Assembly: GCF_904846685.1 (NCBI RefSeq)
Contig: NZ_CAJHBQ010000005.1
Location: forward strand, 111,642 to 175,641
Source of the DNA: Psychrobacter submarinus
GTDB lineage: Bacteria > Pseudomonadota > Gammaproteobacteria > Pseudomonadales > Moraxellaceae
Direction: 5' to 3'
DNA length: 64,000 nucleotides
Shown piece by piece: positions 1 to 9,118 of this stretch. The position numbers were made by a program, and so were the translations under genes. Every line of letters starts with the position of its first letter. Within the stretch, counting starts at the first letter, position 1. Below the pieces are notes generated by a model. That model had not been told where the DNA came from, searched no databases, and worked only from the letters and a program-made list of their open reading frames with translations.

Positions 1-1
1 C

Positions 2-277
2 ATTATTGCTTTAGGCGCGATCATCCGTGGCAGCACCCCGCACTTTGATTTTGTGGCGAGCGAGTCTGCTAAAGGCTTAAGCAGCGTTGCAATCGATTAT
101 AATATTCCTGTTGCTAATGGCGTACTGACCACCGACAGCATCGAGCAGGCGATTGAGCGCGCTGGCACGAAAGCTGGTAATAAAGGCTCAGAAGCCGCTA
201 TGGTGGTGCTGGAGATGCTAGCGGTACTCTCGCAGCTAGACGTTGATGATGACTATGATACTAGTGATGATGCTTAG
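2..277 (+). CDS. ribH: 6,7-dimethyl-8-ribityllumazine synthase, C-terminal part
   Basis: The coding frame is open from base 2 and runs off the window edge, so the N-terminus is missing. Lumazine synthase condenses a ribityl-aminouracil with a dihydroxybutanone phosphate in riboflavin synthesis. The visible part begins with the family's conserved GAxIRGxTPHF core, with the catalytic His in TPHFDF, followed by ESAKGL and the [17 protein letters not shown] segment, then an acidic tail ([13 protein letters not shown]). A nusB gene follows on the same strand, the usual neighbour order. The GTG at 53 is an internal codon, not a start. Confidence 0.93.
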   Translation: MIALGAIIRGSTPHFDFVASESAKGLSSVAIDYNIPVANGVLTTDSIEQAIERAGTKAGNKGSEAAMVVLEMLAVLSQLDVDDDYDTSDDA

Positions 278-304
278 GTTTAAAAGATAAAGCATTATCA
301 TACG

Positions 305-325
305 GCTCTTTACGTAGAGCTTTTT
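305..325 (+). terminator. Rho-independent terminator after ribH
   Basis: GCTCT and AGAGC stem arms around a 6-nt loop are followed by five T. It lies 28 bases after the ribH stop. The stem is short, so strength is uncertain. The rest of the 295-bp gap to nusB is AT-rich apart from a perfect GGCGCTTAAGCGCC palindrome at 460-473. Confidence 0.55.
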
Positions 326-572
326 ATGATTAGGTTGACATGACAAAGACTGCCTCGAATGCGGGTTTTAAACGCTCATGCTAAACCAAGAATAACGTTT
401 CAAGTTTTCAATAAGTACTTTTACAAAAACTTTTAATAGGCGCTATGGTCAAAAATCATGGCGCTTAAGCGCCACAACGGACTGGCAAAGTTGCCAATCG
501 ACTACTATTTAACATTTTATTGGCTATTTATTCACTTAGTTAAACTTTTTGTTTAAACCTTAGGTATTTTTC

Positions 573-1460
573 ATGACTGACCAACTCAAACGCGCTATCC
601 ATGAAGCAAAGACGGCAAAAACTACTAGCAATCCTACTGATAAAGCGGGTGCTAGCAGTGAGGAACAAAACTTCGATATGAGTGAGTCGACCTATAAGAC
701 GACCCATACTGCCGTACGTAAGGCGCGCCGCTTTGCGATGCAAGGCTTGTATGAGTGGCTAGTGACCGATCGCCGTTTTGAGACCACAGATAAGCTTGGC
801 TGGAAAGACAACGCCCCTCACGATATCGCCGCGCGTACCCGTGCCACGAACGCTATGCACACCGTACACATTGGCTACTATCACGAAATGATGCGCGATA
901 TCCCAGAGCAAATCGAAGCGCTGGACGCTTTAATTGAGCAACACCTTGACCGCAAAGTCGAACAGCTCGATACTGTTGAGCACGCGATTTTGTTGATTGG
1001 TGCTTATGAGCTGCAAAACCGTCTTGAGATTCCTTATAAAGTGGTGCTTGATGAAGCTATGAAGCTCAATAATCACTTCGGTGCAACTGACGCGCACAAA
1101 TTGATCAATGCGGTACTCGATAGACTCGCGATTGAATTACGCGCGCTTGAATTTGATGCTGATACTAAAGCCAATAAACGTACTTCGCAAAAAGCTGCCG
1201 CTCAGCCGCAAGCCGTGTCGCAAGCGACTACCAATACCGAGTCAGCTACAAGTCCTGCCGATAAGCCTACCGCTTCTAATAAGCTGCGTATCAGCGCTAA
1301 TAAAACCAACGTTAAGCGCGACCGCCCGAATAAATCCAGTACCGCCACCAAGCAAGCGATTAAAAATGCAGCTGCCGCGCCAGCAACTGCTGATAGCGTC
1401 GATGATAGCAACGCAAAAAACACTGATACCGATAATACTGTTACCAATGATAAAGACTAG
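573..1460 (+). CDS. nusB: Transcription antitermination factor NusB with long tails
   Basis: NusB binds boxA RNA with NusE (S10) and supports antitermination on rRNA operons. The all-helical NusB fold spans about residues 45-190: [13 protein letters not shown] at the start, then the [12 protein letters not shown] and [14 protein letters not shown] segments and the closing [11 protein letters not shown]. At 295 aa it is about twice the usual length. It has a polar N-terminal extension of about 40 residues and a C-terminal tail of about 105 residues rich in Ala, Thr, Lys and Asn with no visible fold. The stop lies 2 bases before the thiL ATG, so the two are probably translated together. Confidence 0.93.
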   Translation: MTDQLKRAIHEAKTAKTTSNPTDKAGASSEEQNFDMSESTYKTTHTAVRKARRFAMQGLYEWLVTDRRFETTDKLGWKDNAPHDIAARTRATNAMHTVHIGYYHEMMRDIPEQIEALDALIEQHLDRKVEQLDTVEHAILLIGAYELQNRLEIPYKVVLDEAMKLNNHFGATDAHKLINAVLDRLAIELRALEFDADTKANKRTSQKAAAQPQAVSQATTNTESATSPADKPTASNKLRISANKTNVKRDRPNKSSTATKQAIKNAAAAPATADSVDDSNAKNTDTDNTVTNDKD

Positions 1461-1462
1461 CC

Positions 1463-2479
1463 ATGACTGAGTTTGAGCTGATTGAGCGTATATTTAGCAC
1501 TCTGCAAGATGAGCAGCCTTCTGCTGGTATAGAAAAAGCCATCGGTGACGATGCTGCGGTAATGAGTCTGCCAACAGGCGCGCGCTTGGTCAGTTGTATC
1601 GATACTTTAGTGCAAGGCCGCCACTTTAGCGCGGATTGGGATGAGGTTAATGAGCTGGCTTTTCAGATTGGCTATAAAGCTGTCGCAGTCAATGTCTCAG
1701 ATATCGCTGCTATGGGGGCGACGCCGCACAGTATTTTATTAGCCTTAGCGCTACCTGAGCGCTTAGCAAATGAGCAGTGGCTAAGCGGCTTTGCTAAAGG
1801 CCTGCATCACGCCTGCCAATTATTTGGCGTAACCTTAATCGGCGGCGATACCACGCGCAATGATACTTTAGTGTTAAGCGTTAACGCGCAAGGGTTATTG
1901 GCTGCCAATACGAACGCTGTCTACCGCTCAGGCGCAAAAGCAGGTGACAAGGTCTATGTTTCAGGCACCCTTGGTGATGCCGCTTATGCACTCAATCATC
2001 CTGATAGTGAGACGGGGCAACAGTTAGCGCACAGGTTACATATGCCGACACCGCGCATTCAGCTTGGCGCATCGCTTGCAAAGACTGACGCTACATCGAT
2101 GATAGATATCTCCGATGGCCTGTATCAGGACCTCTCGCATATCTGTCAGCAAAGCGGCGTCACCATGCGTATCGATATAGAAAAGCTGCCGACGAGCCAG
2201 CCCTTGTTACAGGTAGATGAAGCTGAGCGCTTATTGTGTCAGTTAACCGGCGGCGATGACTACGAGCTGGCCTTTACGTTGCCTGCTGATGTCGAGCTGC
2301 CTGCTAGCCAATTGACTAACACGCAAATCACTTGTATCGGCGAAGTCGCGGCGACCGATTCGGCGCTACAAGAGCCGCGCCCACGGCTGTTATATAATGG
2401 ACAAGCCGTTACCAAAGAGCATCCCGCTCCTTTTACTACGCTACCCTCATTTACGGGTTATCAACATTTTATAGGTTAG
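1463..2479 (+). CDS. thiL: Thiamine-monophosphate kinase
   Basis: ThiL phosphorylates thiamine monophosphate to thiamine pyrophosphate, the active cofactor. The protein has the PurM/ThiL-type ATP-binding fold: EFELIERIF at the N-terminus, IGDDAAVM, the VNVSDIAAMGATP loop, GGDTTRND, and the later ISDGLYQDLSH and GGDDYELAF metal/nucleotide segments. At 338 aa it is normal for the family. It sits 2 nt after nusB and 3 nt before pgpA, so the three form a tight translation-coupled run. Confidence 0.95.
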   Translation: MTEFELIERIFSTLQDEQPSAGIEKAIGDDAAVMSLPTGARLVSCIDTLVQGRHFSADWDEVNELAFQIGYKAVAVNVSDIAAMGATPHSILLALALPERLANEQWLSGFAKGLHHACQLFGVTLIGGDTTRNDTLVLSVNAQGLLAANTNAVYRSGAKAGDKVYVSGTLGDAAYALNHPDSETGQQLAHRLHMPTPRIQLGASLAKTDATSMIDISDGLYQDLSHICQQSGVTMRIDIEKLPTSQPLLQVDEAERLLCQLTGGDDYELAFTLPADVELPASQLTNTQITCIGEVAATDSALQEPRPRLLYNGQAVTKEHPAPFTTLPSFTGYQHFIG

Positions 2480-2482
2480 CCC

Positions 2483-3061
2483 ATGACTGACGACCTGCAT
2501 AAACCTGATATTAGTAAAGCCAATAACTGCCCGCCTCTGCCAGCGGGTGCAAGTACCCTCGATGCTATTGTGTATTGGCTAGGATTAGGTTTAGGCAGCG
2601 GCCTGCCGCGCCGCGCACCTGGCACCTGGGGCACGGTTGGTGGACTGATTGTCGCTATTCCTTTATTAAGCTTAGGCTTTACTGCCTTTTTGATTATTAC
2701 CCTTTTGTCTTGTGTCATTGGCGTCTGGATCTGTGATCGCAGCTCAGAGCTAATGGATGTCCATGATGATCCGCATATCGTTTGGGATGAGTGGGCAGGT
2801 ATTTGGATTACCTTACTGCCCTTCTCTTATTTAGGCGTCAGTACCACTAGCTTTTGGTCAGATATTAGCCAGCCTATCGCTATCTTTGCGCTCATTATTG
2901 CCTTTATTCTGTTTCGCTTCTTTGACATTATCAAGCCGCCGCCGATTGGCTGGGCAGATAAAAAAGTCGCTGGCGGCTTAGGTATTATGCTCGACGACAT
3001 TATCGCTGGTATCATGGCCGCTGTCGTTTGGCTGATAGTTATGGCGGGTATGCTGCTATAG
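2483..3061 (+). CDS. pgpA: Phosphatidylglycerophosphatase A
   Basis: PgpA removes the phosphate from phosphatidylglycerophosphate in phosphatidylglycerol synthesis at the inner membrane. The family signatures are present: PGTWGTVGG near residue 48, the acidic HDDPHIVWDEWAG segment and the FDIIKPPPIGWADKK segment followed by GGLGIMLDDIIAG near the C-terminus. Several hydrophobic helices lie between them. It starts 3 nt after thiL. The stop codon runs directly into a short tandem repeat. Confidence 0.93.
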   Translation: MTDDLHKPDISKANNCPPLPAGASTLDAIVYWLGLGLGSGLPRRAPGTWGTVGGLIVAIPLLSLGFTAFLIITLLSCVIGVWICDRSSELMDVHDDPHIVWDEWAGIWITLLPFSYLGVSTTSFWSDISQPIAIFALIIAFILFRFFDIIKPPPIGWADKKVAGGLGIMLDDIIAGIMAAVVWLIVMAGMLL

Positions 3062-3087
3062 CTTCGATAGCTTCGATAGCTTCGATA
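3061..3087 (+). repeat. Three tandem copies of a 9-bp unit
   Basis: GCTTCGATA is repeated three times without interruption, beginning on the last base of the pgpA stop codon. It falls between pgpA and glmU. No function is evident; copy number could vary by slippage. Confidence 0.85.
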
Positions 3088-3199
3088 TAAGACGAGACTT
3101 TTTACAAAGAGTGCAGCCAAATCCATACAAAGCCTATATGATTTTTGTTTGGCTTTAGGCTATAATTTCAATATATTTTGTTACAACTATTGAGCTATT

Positions 3200-4564
3200 A
3201 TGACCTATTCTCTTTCTGTGATTATCCTCGCTGCCGGCAAAGGCACGCGTATGCAGTCGGCTAAACCAAAAGTACTGCAAACCCTTGCTGGCAAGCCCTT
3301 ATTGAGTCATGTATTAGATACTTGTCATCATTTGACAGTGGATGAGACTATCGTCGTCTATGGCTTTGGCGGGGAGCAAGTTCAAGAAGCGATGAGCGCT
3401 TATAATTTGGCTTGGGTAGAGCAGACAGAGCAGCTAGGGACGGGGCACGCGGTCAAAGTCGCTTTGGAGAAACTACCACAAACTGGTCAAAGCCTAATCT
3501 TATATGGCGATGTGCCCCTAGTAAGTCGTCAGACATTAAGTGCACTGCAATCCGCTAATACTGATGGTATGTCGATGTTGACACTAACCGTTGATAATCC
3601 GTTTGGCCTTGGCCGAATCAAGCGCGACGCGAATGGCAATATCGAAGCCATCGTCGAACAAAAAGATGCCAGTGACGCAGAGCAGCAAATCACTGAGATC
3701 AATAGCGGTATTTATTGTGTCGATAATGCCCTACTGCATAAATACCTGCCCAAGTTGTCAAATGACAATGCGCAAAATGAGTATTATTTAACCGATATTG
3801 TCAAAATGGCAGTCGCTGATGGTATCGCTATTGCTGCTATCGAGCCCGAGCATGCCTTTGAGATCGAAGGCGTCAATAACCGTCAGCAGCTCGCAAGCTT
3901 AGAGCGCTCATGGCAAAATAAGCTGGTGCACGATCTGCAAGTCGCGGGCGTGCAGTTTGCTGATCCTACTCGTGTCGATATTCGTGGTAGCCTTAGCGCG
4001 GGGCAAGATGTGTTTGTCGATGTCAATGTGGTATTCGAAGGCGACTGCGTACTCGGTGATAACGTCTACATCGAAGCGGGCAATGTGATCAAAAACTCAC
4101 AAATTGGTAATGCTTGCTATATCAAGCCAAACTGCGTCATCGATCATGCCAAGATTGGCGCTGGTGTCGATGTCGGGCCTTTTGCGCATTTGCGTCCTGA
4201 AAGCGTACTAGCAGACCAGAGCAAAGTCGGTAATTTCGTTGAGATTAAGAAATCCGTCGTCGGCCAAGGCAGTAAGGTCAATCATCTAAGCTATATCGGT
4301 GATACCACTATCGGCACGGACGTCAATGTCGGTGCAGGTACCATCACTTGTAACTATGACGGCGTTAACAAGTCGCAGACTATCATCGAAGATAATGCCT
4401 TTATCGGCTCCAACTCAAGCTTAGTAGCACCCGTGACCATCGGTGATACCGCAACAGTAGCAGCAGGTTCAGTCATCACAAAAGATGTCGATGCCAATGC
4501 ACTAGCACTCGGCCGCGGCCGCCAAGTACAAAAGGACAATTTCCAACGTCCGACCAAAAAATAG
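3200..4564 (+). CDS. glmU: Bifunctional N-acetylglucosamine-1-P uridyltransferase / glucosamine-1-P acetyltransferase
   Basis: GlmU makes UDP-GlcNAc in two steps: acetylation of glucosamine-1-phosphate, then uridylation. The N-terminal pyrophosphorylase domain opens with LAAGKGTRMQSAKPKVL and has LYGDVPL and EINSGIYC. From about residue 250 the chain becomes a left-handed beta-helix of hexapeptide repeats, with the acetyl-CoA region around FVEIKKS, NHLSYIGD and GAGTITCNYDG. The 454-aa length is standard. glmS, which makes the precursor, follows 163 bp downstream on the same strand. Confidence 0.96.
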   Translation: MTYSLSVIILAAGKGTRMQSAKPKVLQTLAGKPLLSHVLDTCHHLTVDETIVVYGFGGEQVQEAMSAYNLAWVEQTEQLGTGHAVKVALEKLPQTGQSLILYGDVPLVSRQTLSALQSANTDGMSMLTLTVDNPFGLGRIKRDANGNIEAIVEQKDASDAEQQITEINSGIYCVDNALLHKYLPKLSNDNAQNEYYLTDIVKMAVADGIAIAAIEPEHAFEIEGVNNRQQLASLERSWQNKLVHDLQVAGVQFADPTRVDIRGSLSAGQDVFVDVNVVFEGDCVLGDNVYIEAGNVIKNSQIGNACYIKPNCVIDHAKIGAGVDVGPFAHLRPESVLADQSKVGNFVEIKKSVVGQGSKVNHLSYIGDTTIGTDVNVGAGTITCNYDGVNKSQTIIEDNAFIGSNSSLVAPVTIGDTATVAAGSVITKDVDANALALGRGRQVQKDNFQRPTKK

Positions 4565-4727
4565 TAGTCGCTCAGTAGTTGGCTTGCTACACACTGCAGT
4601 CAGAAATAAGCAGCGCGACAACACTAGTGGTGCTGCTTACTGCTATATGGCTCCAAACAAATTTATCAAAATAGCTATCGAAATTACAAATATTGTCACT
4701 CTAAAACATCGAATTTAAGGAATCACT

Positions 4728-6605
4728 ATGTGCGGAATAGTCGGCGCGGTCGCTGAGCGTAATATCGCTAATATCTTACTCGAAGGACTCAAACGCCTAG
4801 AATACAGAGGCTATGATTCTGCAGGTCTCACGGTGATTCGTAATAATGAGCTACATCGTGAGCGCCAAGTGGGCAAAGTGCAAGAGCTGGTCAATGCTGT
4901 AGCGATCAATCCGCAGTTTTTCGATGGTCATATCGGTATCGCTCATACTCGCTGGGCCACGCATGGCGAACCTGCACAGCGTAACGCGCATCCGCATATC
5001 TCAGGCAAAATCGCTGTCGTCCATAATGGTATCGTCGAAAACTACGCTGAACTCAAAAAAGAGCTCATCGCTAAAGGCTACGAGTTTACCTCACAGACCG
5101 ACACCGAAGTGGTGGCGCATCTGATTCATGACATTTATGAGCAAACCAATGATTTACTAGAAGCGGTACGCGCTGTTATACCAAAGCTACATGGCGCTTT
5201 TGCTTTGGGTATTGTCCATGTCGACTGCCCAGATGAGCTAATTGCGGTACGACTTGGCTCGCCACTGGTCATCGGTGTCGGTATTGGCGAGAACTTTATT
5301 GCCTCAGATCAGTTGGCGCTACTACCTGTGACTAATCGCTTTATGTACCTAGAAGAAGGCGATATCGCTAAAATCACGCGCGATAAGGTTAGCGTTTATG
5401 CCGATGGCGTAGAAGTCAGTCGTAAGATCAATGAGATTGACGCGCAGCAGCACAACGCCGATAAAGGCGAGTTCAAACACTATATGCTCAAAGAGATTTA
5501 CGAGCAGCCAGATGCGGTATCTCGTACGCTTGAGATGGCACTAGAGAGCACTGTCTCAAATGAGCAGGTAGATGACGACGCTAAAAACAGCTACCAACTA
5601 AAAGCCGACTTTTTACAGCGTCATGAATCTAAGCTTGCTGGTATTCGCCACATTCAAGTGATCGCTTGTGGTACTAGCTATCACGCCGGTATGGTGGCCA
5701 AATATTGGTTTGAGAATTTAACACGTCTGCCCTGTTCAGTCGAAGTGGCAAGCGAGTTCCGCTATCGCAATCCGGTCGTCATTGATAACTCCTTAGTCAT
5801 TTGCATCTCGCAATCAGGTGAGACGGCAGATACGCTATCGGCGCTACGCGACACCCAAAAGCAAGCGCCTACCGGCCTTGTCAGCTTAGCTCTATGTAAC
5901 GTACCGACTTCCTCACTAGTACGTGAAACCGATATTTATCTGCCAACTCATGCCGGCCCTGAGATTGGCGTCGCTTCGACCAAAGCCTTTACCACTCAGT
6001 TAGTAGCGCTGATGCTACTGGTACTAAAGATTGGCGTCACTCAATCGCGTTTGGACGATGAGCGCTTAACGACTCTACTCGCTGGACTGCATAAGCTGCC
6101 TAGTCAGTTGTACGCTAGCCTCCATCTTGATGGCGATATCCAAGCAATGAGCGAAAAATTCGAGAATAAGAAAAGCTGTCTGTTCTTAGGTCGCGGCTTA
6201 CAATTCCCAATTGCGCTTGAGGGCGCGCTTAAGCTCAAAGAAATCTCCTATATTCACGCAGAAGGCTACGCGGCAGGTGAGCTAAAACATGGGCCATTAG
6301 CGCTAGTCGATAAGGACATGCCTATCGTCGTGCTCGCGCCTAAAGACAGTATGTTCGATAAGCTCAAAGCTAATATGCAAGAGGTGCACGCGCGCCACGG
6401 TGAGCTGTTTGTCTTCGCTGGTGAATCCAGCAAGATGGTGGCAGAGGATCGTCTGCATGTCGTTTATATACCTGATGTCTGCGAGGATCTTGCGCCAATC
6501 GTCTACAGCGTACCCGTGCAGCTACTGTCCTATCACGTAGCAGTGATGCGCGGAACCGATGTCGATCAGCCACGCAATCTTGCCAAATCAGTGACGGTTG
6601 AGTAA
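4728..6605 (+). CDS. glmS: Glutamine-fructose-6-phosphate aminotransferase (isomerizing)
   Basis: GlmS converts fructose-6-phosphate and glutamine to glucosamine-6-phosphate, the entry point of the amino-sugar pathway. The start is fixed by the N-terminal nucleophile Cys2 (MCGIVGAV) and a TAAGGA ribosome site. The class II glutaminase domain covers roughly residues 1-230 (GIAHTRWATHG, NGIVENY), followed by two SIS sugar-isomerase domains (IACGTSYHAG, SQSGETADT; then LGRGLQFPIALEGALKLKE). It ends in the very conserved PRNLAKSVTVE, which in DNA is the attTn7 recognition region. A Tn7-like end begins 27 nt after the stop. Confidence 0.97.
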   Translation: MCGIVGAVAERNIANILLEGLKRLEYRGYDSAGLTVIRNNELHRERQVGKVQELVNAVAINPQFFDGHIGIAHTRWATHGEPAQRNAHPHISGKIAVVHNGIVENYAELKKELIAKGYEFTSQTDTEVVAHLIHDIYEQTNDLLEAVRAVIPKLHGAFALGIVHVDCPDELIAVRLGSPLVIGVGIGENFIASDQLALLPVTNRFMYLEEGDIAKITRDKVSVYADGVEVSRKINEIDAQQHNADKGEFKHYMLKEIYEQPDAVSRTLEMALESTVSNEQVDDDAKNSYQLKADFLQRHESKLAGIRHIQVIACGTSYHAGMVAKYWFENLTRLPCSVEVASEFRYRNPVVIDNSLVICISQSGETADTLSALRDTQKQAPTGLVSLALCNVPTSSLVRETDIYLPTHAGPEIGVASTKAFTTQLVALMLLVLKIGVTQSRLDDERLTTLLAGLHKLPSQLYASLHLDGDIQAMSEKFENKKSCLFLGRGLQFPIALEGALKLKEISYIHAEGYAAGELKHGPLALVDKDMPIVVLAPKDSMFDKLKANMQEVHARHGELFVFAGESSKMVAEDRLHVVYIPDVCEDLAPIVYSVPVQLLSYHVAVMRGTDVDQPRNLAKSVTVE

Positions 6606-6640
6606 TATAAGTTATTGATTTTATTGTAATTTTGTGAGTA

Positions 6641-6700
6641 GAATAAAGTTTCATACCAAGTAATAGAGATTCATACTAAGTATTAAAGTGTCATACTATA
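6641..6700 (+). repeat. Three abutting 20-bp transposase-binding-type sites (glmS-proximal end)
   Basis: Three tandem 20-mers at 6641-6660, 6661-6680 and 6681-6700 share the pattern AATArAG-nn-TCATACtA. The first reads GAATAAAGTTTCATACCAAG. Each has a counterpart, in the same outer-to-inner order, inverted at the distal end. The pattern resembles Tn7 TnsB sites (AATAAAG followed by an A/C-rich half), though the sequence is not identical. Confidence 0.85.
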
Positions 6701-6735
6701 AGGCGGCGTTCTCCAATCGGTACGCTGCCTTTTTT
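6701..6735 (+). terminator. Terminator inside the island end, serving glmS
   Basis: AGGCGGCGT pairs with ACGCTGCCT (one mismatch) across a 12-nt loop and is followed by a run of T. It lies directly inside the third end-site, so it would stop glmS transcription from entering the cargo. Confidence 0.8.
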
Positions 6736-6935
6736 GATTACGGATGTTATGGCTCTAAGAAAGTTCTGCCCCATTCCGTTTCAGCATTCTACAACCCTAC
6801 ATACTGAGCTATCCACTTTGGGCTAATTTTACTAATGCTAAATGAACCACTCTGAAGCTTTATTCTTAGCTTGTTTTAAACGGTAAGGGATGTGAAATCA
6901 CCTTCGACGTTTTCGTTCCATGTTGAATGAGGTTT

Positions 6936-6960
6936 AAATGCGGTACTAAGAGCCGCATTT
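6936..6960 (-). terminator. Hairpin after the alcohol dehydrogenase gene
   Basis: AAATGCGG and CCGCATTT arms enclose a 9-nt loop just past the dehydrogenase stop codon. The T run is weak, so this may be a 3'-end-stabilising hairpin rather than a strong terminator. The remainder of 6736-6935 shows no recognisable gene. Confidence 0.5.
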
Positions 6961-6969
6961 GATGACATG

Positions 6970-7992
6970 TTAGTTTTTCATGGTGAGAACGATACGAAAG
7001 TTAGCCTTGCCCGATTTCATTTTCTGAAAAGCTTCGTTGGCATGCTCGAATGGCATAGTTTCTATCATAGGTTTCACGTGTGCTAATACGCTGAAATTCA
7101 GTGCTTTCTCATTTTCATAGGGAGTACCGGTAATGGAACCAAGGATGTGGCGTTCTCCACTGACCATTGCACCACTACTGAATACAAGCGGAACTTTTCC
7201 AGCCCCCAAGATGACCATTTTTCCTTTCGGTGACAAGTGATTAAATAACGCCGTCGTCAAGGTTGATTCATTGATGGTCACGATAGCGGCATCAAGGTAT
7301 CCAATCCGTTGTAATTCCTCATCTAGTGGTTGTGTGTTCGTATCGATATACTCATGGGCACCGAGTGCAAATGCCAGTTGACGAATATCGTCACCACGGC
7401 CGATGGACACCACCTTATATCCCATGCGCTTCGCATATTGGATAGCCATGTGACCCAATCCGCCCACGCCCAGAACTGCGACCGTATCACCGGCTTGAGC
7501 GCCACATTTTTTTAACGCATTGAACGTCGCGACACCAGCACAAAGTATCGGTGCTGCCTCAATAGAATTGAGTTCATCTGGAATAGAGACCAATCCGGAT
7601 GCCCTTACAAGCATCACTTCAGCGTAACCGCCATCCATGCTAGAGCCAACAACTGGCTGATCGCTGCATTGTTGAAAGTGGCCTTGTCGGCAAAAATCAC
7701 AAACATAGCAAGGCCCGCCTAATCGACCCACGCCGACTCTTTGCCCGATAGACCATCGATTGGGGACGTCTGTACCTAACGCAACAATTCGGCCGATAAC
7801 CTCATGTCCCGGAACTCGAGGAGGAGAAAGGTTGGGGTTGACGTTATCGATATCAAAAATATCTGCACCGCAAATTCCGCACGCTTCAACGTCGATGACA
7901 ACTTCTCCTTTACCGGGTTCAGGGCATGTTCTCTCAGCTAACTGTAGAACTCCAGGCTCTAGAATCTGCATTACGCGATATGTGTTGGTCAT
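6970..7992 (-). CDS. Zinc-dependent alcohol dehydrogenase (MDR family)
   Basis: A medium-chain NAD(P)-dependent alcohol dehydrogenase. It has the catalytic-zinc segment ACGICGADIFD, the conserved PRVPGHEVIG, and a four-cysteine structural zinc loop (CYVCDFCRQGHFQQC). The nucleotide-binding motif is VLGVGGLGHMA. The start is MTNTYRVMQ, preceded by AAGGAG; a longer frame to 8067 would overlap the upstream gene and lacks a ribosome site. It is last in a four- to five-gene minus-strand run inside the Tn7-like island. The substrate is not predictable. Confidence 0.9.
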   Translation of the reverse strand: MTNTYRVMQILEPGVLQLAERTCPEPGKGEVVIDVEACGICGADIFDIDNVNPNLSPPRVPGHEVIGRIVALGTDVPNRWSIGQRVGVGRLGGPCYVCDFCRQGHFQQCSDQPVVGSSMDGGYAEVMLVRASGLVSIPDELNSIEAAPILCAGVATFNALKKCGAQAGDTVAVLGVGGLGHMAIQYAKRMGYKVVSIGRGDDIRQLAFALGAHEYIDTNTQPLDEELQRIGYLDAAIVTINESTLTTALFNHLSPKGKMVILGAGKVPLVFSSGAMVSGERHILGSITGTPYENEKALNFSVLAHVKPMIETMPFEHANEAFQKMKSGKANFRIVLTMKN

Positions 7993-8008
7993 GAGTGTTT
8001 GCTCCTTA

Positions 8009-9118
8009 TTAAATCTTCCGTCGTTCAAGGTAGCCTTTGACACCGATTGAAGCCGCTTCAATCGCACCCGCTACATAGCCAGGGAATTGAGCGGACCATT
8101 CACTGCCTACGCCCGTCATCCGTTGTTTCCATACGCCGCTTATGGCGGTGATATCAGGTGCGCGACCATGTTCGCTGGTCATATCTAAGTCAAACTCTGT
8201 CGCGGTAAACTCATCTTGTGCCCAGTCTTTAAAGACATCGGCAACAAAATTTTTGGCGTCAGGGCCAAACAGACGTGTCATCTGTGCTCGGCAATGGACT
8301 TTGATTTCTTCAACACTAAGTTCTTTTCGATAATTGGCCGGTATCCCCAGAAAACCAAATAAGGCAGCTTTTCCCCCAGGCATTGAGGCGTCATGTATCT
8401 CAACCATCGGTCCCCGAGCACTACGCGCATCACCAGACAACCCCTGCTCACGCCAAAATGGGGCATCATATACGGCAATGTATTTCGCGTGAGGTGCCAT
8501 CCAGGTAGCTGTTTCTTGCCACTGCTCTGTCAGTGTCTTCGGTAAAGGTGGTATAAATTGAATACGATTGACCGCTAAACGTGGCGGTAAAGCAAGAAAC
8601 ACATGGTCAACATTAACTGTGTGCTCAGAGCCGGATTGAGTGTCGCAGTAAGTTATTTCGACCATCTGACTTTCATTACGGATCGATTTTACCTTTGCAG
8701 AGACGTACAGCTCTTGGCTTTGCAAACGGTCATGAATGGCACGAATAAGGGTGCCCATACCACCTTTTAAACGCATGGATGCAGGTGAACTGGCAAAACC
8801 TCTCATTGTGGTGGGTGGCTCGTTAGGTGAGCGTTCAACAACCATGTTACCTTGTTCATATTGAGCAAATCTTTGTAAACCTAAGTTGTTAATTAAAGCG
8901 TTCAATTGAGGTTGAAAGTCTGGCCAAAACCAAGTTGGACCTAGGTCAAAACGATCTAAATCCTCGCTTGTTGTATCCGAATAGTCCATGATCCGCCCAC
9001 CGAAGGAAGATCTGGCTTCGAGTAGTATATAGTCGGTAATGCCTTGTTGTTCTAACAGAAACGCAGCGTAAAGTCCGCTGAGTCCGCCACCGACAATTGC
9101 AATCTGTTTATGATTCAC
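8009..9118 (-). CDS. Flavin-containing amine oxidase family protein
   Basis: FAD-dependent oxidase of the monoamine oxidase/phytoene desaturase superfamily. The N-terminal dinucleotide motif is IAIVGGGLSGLYAA, followed by LLEARSSFGGRI, the usual second part of the FAD site. Near the C-terminus WSAQFPGYVAGAIEAA matches the second FAD-contacting region. At 369 aa it is shorter than typical monoamine oxidases (about 450). It starts with GTG overlapping the cupin stop as GTGA, which indicates translational coupling. Role in the cluster is unknown; oxidation of an amine or unsaturated ring is possible. Confidence 0.85.
   Translation of the reverse strand: MNHKQIAIVGGGLSGLYAAFLLEQQGITDYILLEARSSFGGRIMDYSDTTSEDLDRFDLGPTWFWPDFQPQLNALINNLGLQRFAQYEQGNMVVERSPNEPPTTMRGFASSPASMRLKGGMGTLIRAIHDRLQSQELYVSAKVKSIRNESQMVEITYCDTQSGSEHTVNVDHVFLALPPRLAVNRIQFIPPLPKTLTEQWQETATWMAPHAKYIAVYDAPFWREQGLSGDARSARGPMVEIHDASMPGGKAALFGFLGIPANYRKELSVEEIKVHCRAQMTRLFGPDAKNFVADVFKDWAQDEFTATEFDLDMTSEHGRAPDITAISGVWKQRMTGVGSEWSAQFPGYVAGAIEAASIGVKGYLERRKI

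Noticed and set aside
53..277. GTG at 53 as the start of a short 74-aa protein
   Set aside because: The frame is open upstream to the window edge and continues the lumazine synthase core, so the GTG is an internal valine.
540..743. Minus-strand frame opposite the start of nusB, and many similar frames opposite glmU, recG, parE and the RND genes
   Set aside because: They lie antisense to well-supported genes and show no family motif of their own.
3061..3087. Tandem 9-mers as a regulatory operator for glmU
   Set aside because: No symmetry, no promoter boxes around them; likely a simple slippage repeat.
6641..6700. Reading the 20-bp repeats after glmS as a CRISPR array or iteron origin
   Set aside because: The units abut without spacers, and the same units recur inverted 7 kb away, which fits transposon ends; no cas or rep gene is near.
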